DNA of 64,000 nucleotides from Pilaira anomala (taxonomy: Eukaryota > Mucoromycota > Mucoromycetes > Mucorales > Mucoraceae), in contig JAIXMQ010000006.1 of NCBI GenBank assembly GCA_025716855.1, forward strand, positions 124,001-188,000, written 5' to 3'. The position numbers and the translations under genes were made by a program. Under the pieces are notes generated by a model that ran no database searches, had not been told where the DNA came from, and saw only the letters and a list, made by a program, of their open reading frames with translations. The stretch's first letter is position 1. Every line of letters begins with the position of its first letter. This document shows, piece by piece, positions 1 to 11,761 of the stretch.

Positions 1-65
1 TGGACAATGAAAGAAGTGCCTGGTACAGAAGAATACTTTAAAGCAGACCTTGTGTTACTTTCAAT

Positions 66-100
<35 letters not shown>

Positions 101-416
101 ATAATAATTTATAATGATATTTTAACACACCATTTAGGGCTTTTTGGGACCTACAAAAGAATTAATCGATCAACTTGGATTAAAACAAGATGAGCGTACA
201 TCAAATATTAGTACACCTAAAGGAAAATACGTTTCTTCTGTACCTAAAGTCTATGCAGCAGGAGATTGTAGAAGAGGACAATCATTGATTGTATGGGGTA
301 TTAATGAAGGAAGAATGTGTGCAAGAGAAGTTGATGAAGATTTAATGGGTGATACCTGTTTACCTGTTACTGGTGGTATACAACAGCGAGTACTTGTACC
401 AGCAACTATAGCCTGA
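1..416 (+). CDS. GLT1: Glutamate synthase [NADH], C-terminal end (partial)
   Basis: This is the last part of the large NADH-dependent glutamate synthase, which makes two glutamates from glutamine and 2-oxoglutarate. The gene enters from the left edge. One exon ends at 66 (reading ...LVLLSM). An intron at 67-137 begins with GT followed by about 30 A and ends ...CATTTAG. The final exon is 138-416 and ends in TGA. The segment [20 protein letters not shown] is the conserved dinucleotide-binding element of the beta-subunit-like C-terminal domain, with AGD followed by the RRGQSL and WGINEGR signatures. Only about 115 residues of a protein that normally exceeds 2000 are present. The family call is strong; the symbol follows the yeast orthologue. 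Confidence 0.9.
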
Positions 417-2773
417 AAAAAAAAAAAAAAAAAAAAACTGTTGTAATCTATAATTGGTGATATGTTGTTATACAAATAAAGTATCTCCTATTTTTATTCA
501 TCCCGAGAAGAAACACTAATCGGATTGGTACTTTTAACGGTACGGCCTAATATAAGCAAAAATTAAGCAATCACAAAAAAGCTTATTTGTGTGTGCATTT
601 TTTTTTTTGCATGGAACTGGTCAATGCTCATGTGGGTAAAAAAAAAAAAAAAAAAGTTGATTATCATCTTGAAAGACCCATGACATTCTGATATTCCAAA
701 AGTTGGATTTATAAAAGTCGCACAGTTCAGTAAAGAAAAATTATAATCGTGGAAATCATCAAAAGATGGCTGGATTATCTTTTTGTTTCCGATATTTCTA
801 TAAATGTAATATCTCAATATGTATGTACATACATATACTGCTGAGTAAAATGAGAGACAAAAAGTTATGCTTGGAATGGACAATATTCAATTTTGAAATA
901 TCACAATACTTATCGTGATAATAATAGTTAAAAAAAAAACGGATAAACTCATTTCATTTAAAAAATTGTAATTACCCCAAAAGCAATACCTGTTTTTAGT
1001 TAGCCCGCCGCAATATATGTACAATTAAAAAAAGTAGATTGATTAATAGCTTATTTTTCTAAACGGCGTTATACAGTGTATCAACATATCGATCCAAAGG
1101 AAATATTTCTCTCACTTATCGAAAGGCTCACACTAGCCAAGGCAGATTGTGGAAGACGAAAAAAAAAAAAAAGCTTGCCTATCAAATATCGGCTCCTCAT
1201 CAACTTTTCAATCATCATGTTCAACAACCTTTAGCTCACTATTCTTTGTCTCTCACCTGATAATTTTCGGACGTGTACCCTATAGTTTTGAGGCAATTGT
1301 TCTTTTGTCCTTCATTGGATTGAACAGCACCTTGTGTAGTAGTTATGATGACTTGAATATTTACTTGCCACATACTAAAAGTCCAACAACATAACTAAAT
1401 CATGAATCCAACTAGAAGAGAAGAGTTATGGCATATCTTTCATATCTTTTTAAGATTTTGAATGAAAACTATCGTTTTGTCAAATTTTCTAGATTTGAAA
1501 CAGCCATGTTGACATCTTTGGCGTTTGAATAAAAAAGATCTACCTGTCTACCGGTCAGTTTCCTGCTCATTCTTTCTTCTTTCAAGCTATTATTCTGACA
1601 GTAGCGCGCACCATTCTTTTTTTTTTTTTTTTTGTCCTCCTTTTGCGGTAAAGATATATCAAAGATAATAAAGTGTAGTGACAAATTCTTGATGTATCAC
1701 CCAAGCAAAATCAACCTTGATAACATATATATAGTCTAATTTAGAAAGAGCGTTTTTTTTTTATGGGATTTATTAGGCAATGAAGTATAATAAAATGACT
1801 GATATGTATTACCATTGATTACATATGTTAGATACGACATAAAGCTGCGTATCCATTTTTTTTTTTTTTTTTTTTTTTGATACTCAACCTCTTGTTTGAT
1901 CACATTCATACCATAGGTGGTAGTGATAATGAATATTCTTGTTTTATTTAATGAAGAAACAATATAGTAAACCTGTAATATGTATGTGTATTATGTGTCA
2001 AGTATTCCCCTTTTCCTCCTCAAAATAATAATCATTTTTGACAATAGAATTCCATACTGGTCTTTAATGATAAAAAAAAGTCTTTAACCATTCTAAAAAA
2101 AAAACTTTTTCGGCAAAGCAAGACCACCAATTGAAAAGCACAGTAAAATGTAGATATGCAACATCTAAAAGAAAGAACTCCCCCCCCCCCAACAACAACC
2201 CCTTTATTTTTCACCAATCATGTGGAGGATTCTTTAAAGTAATTGAGTACAAATATAAAAATAAAAAAGAGTATCTAGACTTTCTTTTTTAAATAAAAAA
2301 CGCCAAAACAATATATTATCATTGTTGAAACCGTATATTATCTTTTTTTTTTTTTTCAGCAATAAGGAGTTACATTTATTGTTTTTTTTTTAACAAACAT
2401 CAAAAAAAAAAAAAAACTGCAGGTGATATAGCTTGATTGGTTTTGTAAATGATAGTAACACGAAAATAACCCCGTGTCAAATAAACAAGTGTTTATTATG
2501 TGGCAAAAATAAATAAAAAAATTTTTTTATAACACAAAGAAATTTTTATTTTTAAATTTAAACATTGATAACCCGCTCAAACGTTAAAAAGGGATTTGTT
2601 TATTCTTGTTGTTGTTGTTGTTGTCACTAAAATATGTAAGGATTGGTTGGAGTGTGAGTGAATTTGTAAAAATAGAGAGGGGTGAGCGGATTGTATTGTT
2701 TATTTACAATTGGTATAATTAAAAAAAAAAAAAAAAAAAATCTAAAGATTTTGTGTATAATAATAAAAAAAAA
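417..2773. other. Intergenic region, no gene recognised
   Basis: AT-rich spacer of about 2.3 kb. It holds many A and T runs (for example near 1615, 1855 and 2720), a run of ten C near 2180, and a GTT trinucleotide run near 2610. Short open frames occur on both strands, but none shows recognisable family motifs or codon bias. No tRNA was seen. Confidence 0.6.
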
Positions 2774-3621
2774 TTATTCAGGTGTATAAGGGGGAATAGG
2801 AATATGAACACCAAGTACTTTAGATAAAGTCAATTTTAATTTCTTGGGGGAAATTGGTTTACCAACACAACCATTCTATTAAAGAACATACTTTTAGTAA
2901 ACGATATATATTAAATAATGAAATTAATAATATTAGTTACCATGCCAATTTCAGTATAAAGTTTACGCCAAGATTCAGAATCATTTGTTGTGACAGCAAC
3001 GATAGGACAAGTGCGATTTTGTAGTAAAATATCACATTCGGAAGAAGAGCGAATATGTTTTGTTGTTTCAACACCATTTAAGATTGGCATATCAATATCC
3101 ATTAAAATCAAGTCAAATGGTCTACATTTTAACACTTCTAATGCTCTGACACCACTTTTGACTAATTCAACATGTTCAATTGATTCGGACATATGAATAC
3201 TTAGCATTCGAGATAATATTTGAAGATTAATACTATTATCATCCACAATTAATACATGTAATCGAGGTGAAGTAAATGGATTAGGTGGTGTACTAAATCT
3301 TCTTTTGAAATGTGGTTTAGAAGGTAATGATAATGATGGTAACACGATTGGATTACAATTACTCATTGGTGTTGGTGAAGGTAATGAAGAAGAAAGTGCG
3401 TTCAAATTAAATGCCATTTCCTCCTTTTTTATTTTCGTTATTGAACCGGATGATTCAATTTCTTCTGCTGTAAATAATGATGCTGAATATCGAATACACG
3501 TTGGTCTAGCCACGGCTTTTCCATTATCATGAATATATATTGTTGGTGTTGAAGGTGACCCATCTGGTGAAGAATCTACTGAGGCTGGCCTTGATTTACT
3601 TTCATAAGCAAAATAGTCCAT
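2774..3621 (-). CDS. Stand-alone response-regulator receiver-domain protein
   Basis: Predicted 260-aa protein from two exons (3621-2941 and 2875-2774) joined in phase 0 across a 65-bp intron. Residues 1-120 are Ser/Pro-rich and low in structure. Residues about 121-250 form a receiver (REC) domain: LIVDDNS gives the acidic pair D127/D128, LILMDIDMP gives the phospho-acceptor D175, and GKPIS, created only by splicing, gives the conserved lysine near 233. It would accept phosphate from a histidine phosphotransfer protein in a two-component relay. No HSF-type DNA-binding domain or kinase domain is attached, so it is neither a complete Skn7 nor a hybrid kinase; it could be an Ssk1-like or orphan regulator. 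It lies head-to-head with the UFD1-like gene, 350 bp apart. Confidence 0.82.
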
Positions 3622-3971
3622 TTTAAGTAATTATAGAAAAATTCTGAGTAAAAAAAAAAAAAAGAGAAAAAGAAAGAGAAAAAAAAAAAGAGAGATTAAA
3701 GAAATTTAAAATGAAATATTTATACTTTTTTAAAACTTTTTTCATCGGAGCGACCCATATAAAGAAAACGGGACCCGCTTAAAATAAACATTTAAATAAA
3801 TTCCCTTTTTAGTATTAAACGCTTCTTTATAACCAACCAAAAATGTTTTTTTTTTTTTTTTTTTTTTGCCTGTGCACACACAACAAAAAAAAAAAAAAAA
3901 AAAAAAAAACCAATGAATTACGCGTTCAGTATAATTTTTACACTTTCTTTTTTTCTTATTAATAACAACAA
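3622..3971. promoter_or_regulatory. Divergent promoter region between receiver-domain and UFD1-like genes
   Basis: 350-bp spacer between two diverging start codons. It contains purine-rich A/G runs near the minus-strand gene and a T-run/A-run pair (about 3844-3867 and 3884-3909) that could fold back on itself. No specific factor site is claimed. Confidence 0.4.
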
Positions 3972-6151
3972 ATGAACGATAATTTAGAACAAGACTTTAG
4001 TCATATACAATGGAAAGCACATTATACTGTTGAACCAGCACCTTCCGACTTAAACCAAGGAGATAAAATTATATTACCTGCTTCTGCACTTGAACAATTA
4101 CTACAACAAGCTACTAATTTACCTTCACCTTTAACGTTTGAACTACGACATCCTCATTCAGGTGCAACCATTCACTGCGGTGTCAAAGAATTCTCTTCAA
4201 CTGGTAATACAGTTCAATTGCCTTCTTGGATCATGACAACTTTAAACGTAAAACAAGAAGATCATGTCTTGATCAAGTTGGTCATTTTACCGAAAGGAAC
4301 TTGGGCAAAGTTACAACCCATCACAGAAGGGTATAGACAAATTACAGATTATCGTGCTGCACTTGAAGCACACTTACGTGGACATTATACAACTTTAACA
4401 CAAGGTCAAAATATTGCTTGTAGATTTGGTGGACAAATTTATCAGTTTAAAATATTAGAATTAAAACCACAAGAAGCTGTATCAATTACAGATACTGACC
4501 TTGAAGTTGATATTCAACATGATACACAACAAGTTGAACAAGTAAAGATAACGCAAGTCAAGTTAAATGAGTCAATATCACATGTTGAAATTGAAAAAGA
4601 CGATTACAAATATTGGAAATTAAATTTAAACCCTACTATTTCTCAAAATATAACTGTGAAATTAATTGTTGAAACAGGAGATGCAGGTATTTTGTATAAC
4701 CCTTTTTTTTTTTTTTTATCAAGTTGACATTTAAATAACTTTATTATTATTATTGCATGATTATTATATTTAGATATCATTTGTAGTAGTACAGAAAGTT
4801 CACCTACTTTGGATTATCATCAATGGTCTGATTTAAGTTCGGATAATGAAAGATCCCTTCATTTATCTGCTACTACTGGCCAAGTCTATATTGGTATTCA
4901 TTCTTTTACTGATAAGTCCGTAATTACTTGGCAAGCCACCATAGATGATGATACTACAGCTATGGAGGTGGAGGTAGAGGAAGAAGATTTAACAGGAAAG
5001 GAACAATGTAAAAACTGTCATGCATGGGTTTTACAACGTACATTAGTATTGCACGAAGGGTTCTGTTTACGAAATAATATACTATGCCCTTGGGGTTGTG
5101 GAAAAGTATTTAAAAAGGATAGCCAAGAATTAGAAGATCATTGGCATTGTGATCAATGTGATTATATTGGTGAGGGTGGTAAAGAAGGGCGTGAGAAACA
5201 CTTGGCGTACTTTCATACGCCCAAGACATGTAGTTGTACACATTTTACTACAGATTCTTATGAAGCTTTATCTGTACATAAAAGAACAACATGCCCAGAA
5301 AAATTAATTACGTGCAGATTTTGTCATGTAAGTTGAGTAAGAAGATATATAAACAAGAAAACAACGATTAATTTTTTATATATATATATATATGGATAGA
5401 TTTTATGTGCGCAAGGACCAATGTCTTTAGATCCAAGAGATAGACTTTTAGGTTTACATGCGCATGAAAGTTATTGTGGGTCACGTACGATTACCTGTCA
5501 AAAATGTAATAAGCCTATACCTATTAAAGACATTCAAATTCATGCTAAAATTCATGAAGTCAAAAGACAACAGCAAACTTTACCTCCCGCCTGTTGCAAT
5601 CGAAACTGTATTCGACCTCGAACCAAAAATCGACTTTCTTTCTGTCAATATTGTTTTGGTCCCTTTTGGATTACTGAAGATGATCCAAAGAATGCCAAAT
5701 TAATTCAACGTGTTGCTCGTAAACTTCATTCGCAATTAACTACAGGATGTGGTAATGCATGGTGTAGAAATAAGGTAAATACAGGGGGAAAAAAAAAACG
5801 CGATGATTTCATTTTATTTAAAAGTTTCATAATATATTTTAGATTTGTGCATCGTTTACAAATGATCCTAAAGATGCTACGACGGCCGCAAGTTTATTAA
5901 TTCCAATGATTAAAGGTTTACCCCGGGAACTGGCCTCATCCAACCCGAATCCGGAATTATATCTTTGTGTGGATGAAACAACTACCCGAAAGAAATTCTT
6001 GGCCGAGTTACTTGAATCAGAATCAGAAGGGAAATACGAATTGGGTTGGTGTATCAAAGCCATAGAAACAGAAAATGAAGATCTAGATCGTGCAAAATCT
6101 TGGCTTAATCAAAATGCACCAACAAAAACAAGAAATACCCATTTTATTTAA
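3972..6151 (+). CDS. UFD1-domain protein with TRAF-like zinc fingers and C-terminal helical domain
   Basis: Predicted 650-aa protein from four exons: 3972-4686, 4774-5327, 5400-5774 and 5843-6151. All phases agree. Residues about 10-165 match the UFD1 substrate-binding double-psi barrel (DKIILPASALEQLL, then the PSWIMTTLNVKQEDHVLIK segment). From about residue 317 there is a string of Cys/His pairs (CKNC, CPWGC, CDQC, CRFC, CQKC) spaced like TRAF-type zinc fingers. The third exon adds more Cys pairs (CCNRNC, CQYC). The last exon (549-650) is alpha-helical and ends in a UBA-like stretch with SWLNQNAP. UFD1 domains work with Cdc48/p97 in ubiquitin-dependent degradation; the zinc-finger fusion suggests a ubiquitin-pathway adaptor. 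Other fungi have UFD1 proteins with zinc fingers, so this is probably a conserved but little-studied architecture. Confidence 0.82.
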
Positions 6152-7049
6152 TAACCGGCTGAACCCTTTTCAAGCAGCCAACAACTTTTTATCTCTTGTT
6201 TATTCTCATGAGATCTGTTTAAAATAAAGAATTCTTCTTTTTTTCTAAATAAAACACGTGTTTGAAAAAAAAAAAGAAGAAGAAGGAGAAAAAGATTCCA
6301 TTTTTTTACTGTATAGTTGACATAATTACTCTATTTTATAACATGAGCCCTTTCTGTACGCCAGAATATAAAGCGAAGCAAACCAGATTCTTTTATTTTT
6401 GCTCAGCTTGTGTTACTAGAAGGATTTTTTTGAGAACTTTGTTCTTTTTTATGTTTTACGGAAAAGCGCTTTTGGAATATATAATTTCTTATGTAAAACT
6501 ATTACCCCTTAAAAATACTCACACACACACACAAACACTCGGGGGTGATGTATGTCTGCGTGTGTGATGAATATTGTCATCAAGTTCGGCACTAATTTAA
6601 AAAAATATATGTGCGTGTAATTGAAAAAAAGCGGGTTTTTTCCCCCCAAAGTTATTATGCAAAAGGGTCATTTGTTTCTATAAAGTTCGATAAAAATGTT
6701 ATAAATATCAGCATGGCGTTAAGGCGTAGTAGCATAGAAGAGAAATCCTTAAAATAGTAAGATAGATATTGCCAAATCGTTTGAATAACATGGCTTATAA
6801 ACCAATTTCAAAGTAACCTTTAAATAGAAAAAATGTTTAGCTATTTCTGATATTTCTGCTTATACTTTTATAATATTCCAGCTTATATATTTGTTATTAA
6901 TATATCTTCTTCATTTGACTCTCCCTTACTATATATATAGTTACTTTGTACCTAAAAATATAAGAAAAAAAAATTCGTTTCCGACTTTTAAGAAGATATA
7001 GTTATAAAATATGTAAAAGTAGTGATAACAACTTGTCATCTCATGTCAA

Positions 7050-7089
<40 letters not shown>

Positions 7090-7136
7090 TGATAAAGAAA
7101 TTAGAATTCACATGAAAGATTCAATTGAGGTTAGCT

Positions 7137-7207
<71 letters not shown>

Positions 7208-7228
7208 TCAACATTAAATAATGACTAA
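6152..7228. other. Intergenic region with long T run and long A run
   Basis: No gene recognised. It holds a short CA-rich stretch near 6523, a T run of about 36 nt (about 7052-7087) and an A run of about 65 nt (about 7140-7204). The two runs are separated by about 52 bp and could pair as an inverted repeat. Confidence 0.6.
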
Positions 7229-7412
7229 GGGCATTTACAAACAGCCTGCACAGGCTCTCAAAAATGAATAAATAATAAAATAAGAGCGAAATTATTAAGT
7301 ATGTATACATATGGTAATTGGATCTTGTCGAGAAAAAAAGCCGAACAGGCGATGACAAGCTACCATTTGCAAAAAGTAAATTGATGTACCGTAACGCTGC
7401 TTGTAAATGCCC
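7229..7412. mobile_element. Candidate PIF/Harbinger-type MITE
   Basis: A 184-bp segment bounded by 17-bp terminal inverted repeats (GGGCATTTACAAACAGC at the left; GGGCATTTACAAGCAGC as reverse complement of the right, 16/17 identical). It is flanked on both sides by TAA (7226-7228 and 7413-7415). A 3-bp TAA/TTA target duplication and TIRs opening with G-rich sequence are typical of PIF/Harbinger elements. There is no coding capacity, so it would be a non-autonomous miniature element. The interior carries a near-palindrome (AGCCTGCACAGGCT) beside the left TIR. Confidence 0.72.
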
Positions 7413-7415
7413 TAA

Positions 7416-7858
7416 GCTTCTCCCATACGACAAATATAATCTTGATTGATCAAAGAACAATATCAGTTATGGTATTTTGCTCTGAAAAAATGAATTACAT
7501 TCATAAGTTTTTAAGAACTTTTTTTTCCATCATTTTGGATGAAGTAGAAGACAAAGACAATAACTTCGTACTAATATCCCCAATTGCTACAAAAAAAAAT
7601 TATAAGTCATCTTGTCTAACATCCTCCCCTTTTGACTTTAACTATTTTTTTCTTCTCAATGAATATTATTGTCTTTCATGCAAAAGCTCTATTACATAAT
7701 TTTCCTAATTGACCGTGTAGTATGCTCATTTTTTATATGATATTTAACCAAGGCCGCCATCACGCGGAGTCATAATGATGAAAGAGTCACAGTGAGTTCA
7801 AGAAAAGACGCCTGTCAAAACAAGAAGGTCTCTTTTTCCTCTTTAGACTTTGTTGATT
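7416..7858. other. Intergenic/upstream region of the Dnmt2-like gene
   Basis: About 440 bp between the MITE and the start codon of the next gene. One unremarkable short open frame (7442-7699) has no family motif. Nothing else was recognised. Confidence 0.5.
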
Positions 7859-8137
7859 ATGGCACCTCTTAAGCAATTAGAATTTTACTCTGGCATTGGA
7901 GGCATGGTAACTATATATACAATCTAAAAAAAAAAAAATCTTAAATCTTTAAAACTATTATATTAGCATTATGCCGCCAATCTTGCTGGTTGGGATGTAG
8001 AGATTATGAAGGCTTTTGATATTAACACTGTTGCTAACGAAGTAAAATAATAATAATACAAAGGATCAAATTGTTTTTATTAAAAATTCTTTATACTAGA
8101 TTTACAAGCACAACTTCAACCCCAAGATTGTGGGTCA

Positions 8138-8172
<35 letters not shown>

Positions 8173-9282
8173 AGCAGTAGTTAATAAGTTACAAATAGAA
8201 TCTTATTGAAACACTTTCAACTGAATATTACGATAAAATTGCTGCTGATATTTGGACCATGTCCCCACCTTGTCAACCTTATACTCGTGTCGGTCTTCAA
8301 CAAGGAAGCGTGGATGCACGTGCTAAAAGCTTCTTACACCTTTTAAAGGTATTGGGAGAAATGAAGAATAAGCCAAAATATATTCTTGTTGAAAACGTAA
8401 AAGGATTTGAGGTAACAAAAAAAAAAAAAAATTGTTATATGGACATGAGTTGTAAAATAGAAATATACTTAAAACAGTGGAATAGGAATCAGATTCAAGA
8501 GATATGCTAGTTGATAAATTGACACATTGCGATTACACTTTCCAGGAATTTCTATTGACACCTTTACAGCTGGGAATTCCTAATTCAAGAATGAGATATT
8601 ACTTATTAGCTAAATTGAAACCATTACAATTCGCTCAACCTGTCACTGGAACCATTATCAGCTATATTCCACTTTCTGAACACATGTCACAAGCATTTAT
8701 CGATACAAGAAAGATGGATGAAGAAGAATTAATAAATCATACAACCAAACCCATTGATCCATTATCAAAATATTTAGAGCACGATAATAATTACGCACAA
8801 TATTTGGTACCAGACAAAGTACTTGCAAAGAATGGACATGTATTTGATATTGTAAAGCCTGATGGACGTCGTAGTTGTTGTTTTACTAAAGGATATTATC
8901 ATTACGCACAAGGTACTGGATCTGTTCTCCAAATGAACACTGAAGCCGATGTAAGTTTTATGTAGAGATTATAAATAGAAATCGGACGCCTAAAATATTC
9001 TTTATATATACATATGTATTATAGAGAGTAGAGATATTTGAAAAAGCCTTATCCTATAAGGGTATTGACGAAGAGAAGCAATTGGAACTTTTGCGAAAAT
9101 TAAAATTGAGATACTTTAGTCCAAGAGAAGTAGCTAATTTAATGGGATTTCCTCAAGAGTTTAGCTTTCCAAATACAAGTACGATTAAACAAAGATATAG
9201 AACCTTGGGTAACAGTATCAGTGTTAAATTAGTTTCTGAATTGATGCGTTACCTGATGAAAGAAGGTAATTCTCTGGTGTAA
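7859..9282 (+). CDS. Dnmt2/TRDMT1-type tRNA (cytosine-5) methyltransferase
   Basis: Predicted 365-aa enzyme from six in-phase exons: 7859-7906, 7967-8041, 8100-8138, 8199-8411, 8486-8950 and 9025-9282. It follows the C5-methyltransferase motif order: FYSGIGGM (SAM binding, motif I); MSPPCQPYTR with the catalytic Cys at residue 79, followed by Tyr-Thr-Arg as in Dnmt2; ENVKGFE; LLTPLQLGIPNSRMRYYL; the Dnmt2-specific CFT tripeptide in RRSCCFTKGYYH; and a closing LMGFP and RYRTLGNSIS. Dnmt2 enzymes methylate C38 of tRNA-Asp and related tRNAs. No DNA-targeting domain is attached. Length is close to the family's roughly 390 residues and every key residue seen is intact. Several introns begin GT followed by long A runs. 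Confidence 0.93.
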
Positions 9283-9382
9283 CTTAATAAAAAAAAACTC
9301 AGTTTAAACGGTTTTTTTTTTTTTTTTTTTTTTTTTTTGCCTCTTTTTTTTTTTTTTCTTGTTTGGTTTCATAAAATAAAAA

Positions 9383-11046
9383 ATGGCAGATTATATCACT
9401 CAGAGAAAGCCAACCTTTTTAAAAGTTATACTCAATAAACTCGGTCTCATTGGTCTGCATACAAGAGTTAATTGTTGGTTTTGTAATCAAGATTCATATA
9501 TTTTACCAGGTACCAAAAACACAGCTGAACATTGGTTCTGTCACTTGTGCGAAAACACCAATGCAAGAGACAAGGCAAGTTACCTAAACAGACTTGTTCT
9601 CTATAAAGCATGACCACTGACATTTTACATAGAATGGAGATATTATCGATCCTTCACCTTTTCAAGTTATAGACAAAAGCTATAGAGGTAATACATATAA
9701 AAAAGTGACTTGCGTGGATCTCAATTTGACCACATTGACTGTATAGACATACCACCATCCGATGACACAAGATCTAACACCAACAGAAGAGCATTATGTA
9801 CCACTTGCCAAGATAAACAAGCAGTTGTCTATCAAATGATGAGCGATTACATTCCTGATGAAAGTGTAAGTATATATATATATATATTTTTATAAAAAAA
9901 AATACAAGTATTTTGACGTTTCTATTTTTTTCTAGGATCCGTCGTATGAAGAAAAATGTGCTACTGCTGATGCCAGACAAGCTGAACTACACCAGCTTTA
10001 TAAAGTATGCCCAAGCTGTCAGAGTTTAATAGATCAAGTCGTAGCAGAACAGAAAGAAATTTTAAAGCATCAGAGTATAGATAGAATGGTATTCACAACA
10101 CTAAATGAAAACAATTTCGATAAAAGGCCTACACGTCAACAATATGTTTTTAAAGGAATTATGTGGATAATAACTCATACATTGACTTTAGTCTTTGTTT
10201 ACTACGGTAAATATACAATTTTGAAGTTGATGTCATGATGGTACTTATTAATATGTATATACAGTTATACTTCATCCACCATCTACCAATAACAATACGA
10301 TTACGAGTTGGAGCCTTCATTCCCTAACGAACTATGTAGAAAGACTTGATTTACATCCGGATTCCTGGAGAGGTTTTCTCACTGTAAAATCAATCCAAAA
10401 TATGATTGAGTATAAAATAGAAACGTTGAAAGGCTTTATAGGTTGTTTATTTACAACGGATACTGATTGTGAATGGGATTTGAATGGCAGCCTTGTGTAT
10501 TTTATACTTTTGAATTTTGTCTCTTTAAAATCTATTGACTGGAACCGCGGTATAAAACCAATTGCATATGAAAAGATAAAAAACTTGGGATTTTATAAGG
10601 TTAGTTTATGGTTATAATGTTTTTTTTTTTAAAAAAAAAAAGAAAAGAAAAGAAAAAAAGACGATATTAATTCCAGAGTATAGCATCTCCAAATGTTTTT
10701 GTTTTGTTTACGATTTCTATTGCTTTGGGTTGTTTTTATAGGATTAGATGAAAAAATTATACTTTTAATTACAAGCGTTTATATTATTGTAAGTAAGATC
10801 GTATGAAATGTTCACAAACATTGTATATTTATATTTTATATATATATGTATATATAGACATTATATTACTCTGACCGATTGATTAATCCATCTCAAGGAA
10901 TAACAAAACCAGTGCAAAACTCATTCTTAATTGAGGATCAAGCTGAATTGGAACCAATGGATTGTTCTGAAGATATGGAATTGTCTGTGGCAGATGAACC
11001 AAAAGATGAAATAGATACAATTACCGATAGGTTACGAGGCTTGTAA
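9383..11046 (+). CDS. Ima1/TMEM201-like inner nuclear membrane protein (one frame break)
   Basis: Exons proposed: 9383-9574, 9633-9687, 9747-9865, 9936-10206, 10265-10599, 10677-10788 and 10858-11046. The N-terminus has the Ima1 zinc-binding pattern: CWFCNQ, then FCHLC, then CTTC and CPSC. Later exons give hydrophobic membrane segments (GIMWIITHTLTLVFVYY; NVFVLFTISIALGCF; IILLITSVYIIV) and an acidic C-terminus. The first intron has a GC donor (AAG|GCAAGT). The exon at 10677-10788 is 112 nt, which breaks phase; reading resumes correctly (GLDEKII...) only if one T of the T5 run near 10735 is ignored. Ima1-type proteins sit in the inner nuclear membrane and affect heterochromatin and nucleoskeleton attachment. 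The break could be an assembly error, an unusual splice or a real lesion. Confidence 0.72.
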
Positions 11047-11525
11047 TTTTACTTTCTACTTTCTTCTTTTGCTCTTTTTTTATTTATATTACTCGCATTC
11101 ATAAAACTTAATTTACATAAATAAAAGTAAAATCTTGACCTACTACATAGTATTGTTAAACGATACTCTCTATATAAACGAAATGTTTTGACTGAAACAT
11201 AATTTATTTTATGTTTAATTAAACAAAGTGATGTCCTAATCAAAACTGTGGAGCATAATGGTTACATATTTATTATTTAATTGTAAGAAGACTTGATATA
11301 ATGTCATAAAAGATTGCATACATATCACATCAAGACGATTTCATTTCGTACCTTGTTTTTTTTTTTTTTTAATTTAAGTATATGAATAAATAGAGTTGAT
11401 ATTTATTTCTACTTTTTGATACTGACTATCAACTAGGATCTAAGTTACTTAGTAAAACAAACTCGATTATATAGAAATATAGTGCAGTTGATTAGATATG
11501 ACTTTGTTGACGTGAAGTTGAGAAG

Positions 11526-11558
<33 letters not shown>

Positions 11559-11761
11559 AAAAAATGATTTTTTCAACTTTGAAAATCAGGCAACACCCCC
11601 TCTTATATTTTTTATTATTTTTTATTTTTCACTTGATACAGATAAACCTACACGCACACACACACACTCGCAAAACTCACTCACTCAACTCAAATATCTA
11701 ACTTTTTCTAGACCTTATAGCGCACACACACTTACCCTATAAAATAATATCACTATATAAT
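11047..11761. other. Intergenic region
   Basis: About 715 bp, AT-rich, with an A run of about 27 nt near 11526 and CA-rich sequence near 11655 just before the next gene. No coding or RNA feature was recognised. Confidence 0.55.

Noticed and set aside
7131..7460. Minus-strand open frame ending in a long Phe run
   Set aside because: The Phe run is the complement of the A65 tract, and the rest overlaps the MITE; no protein-like composition.
9688..9705. An 18-nt micro-intron in the Ima1-like gene
   Set aside because: A normal 59-nt intron (9688-9746) gives the correct phase and better family alignment.
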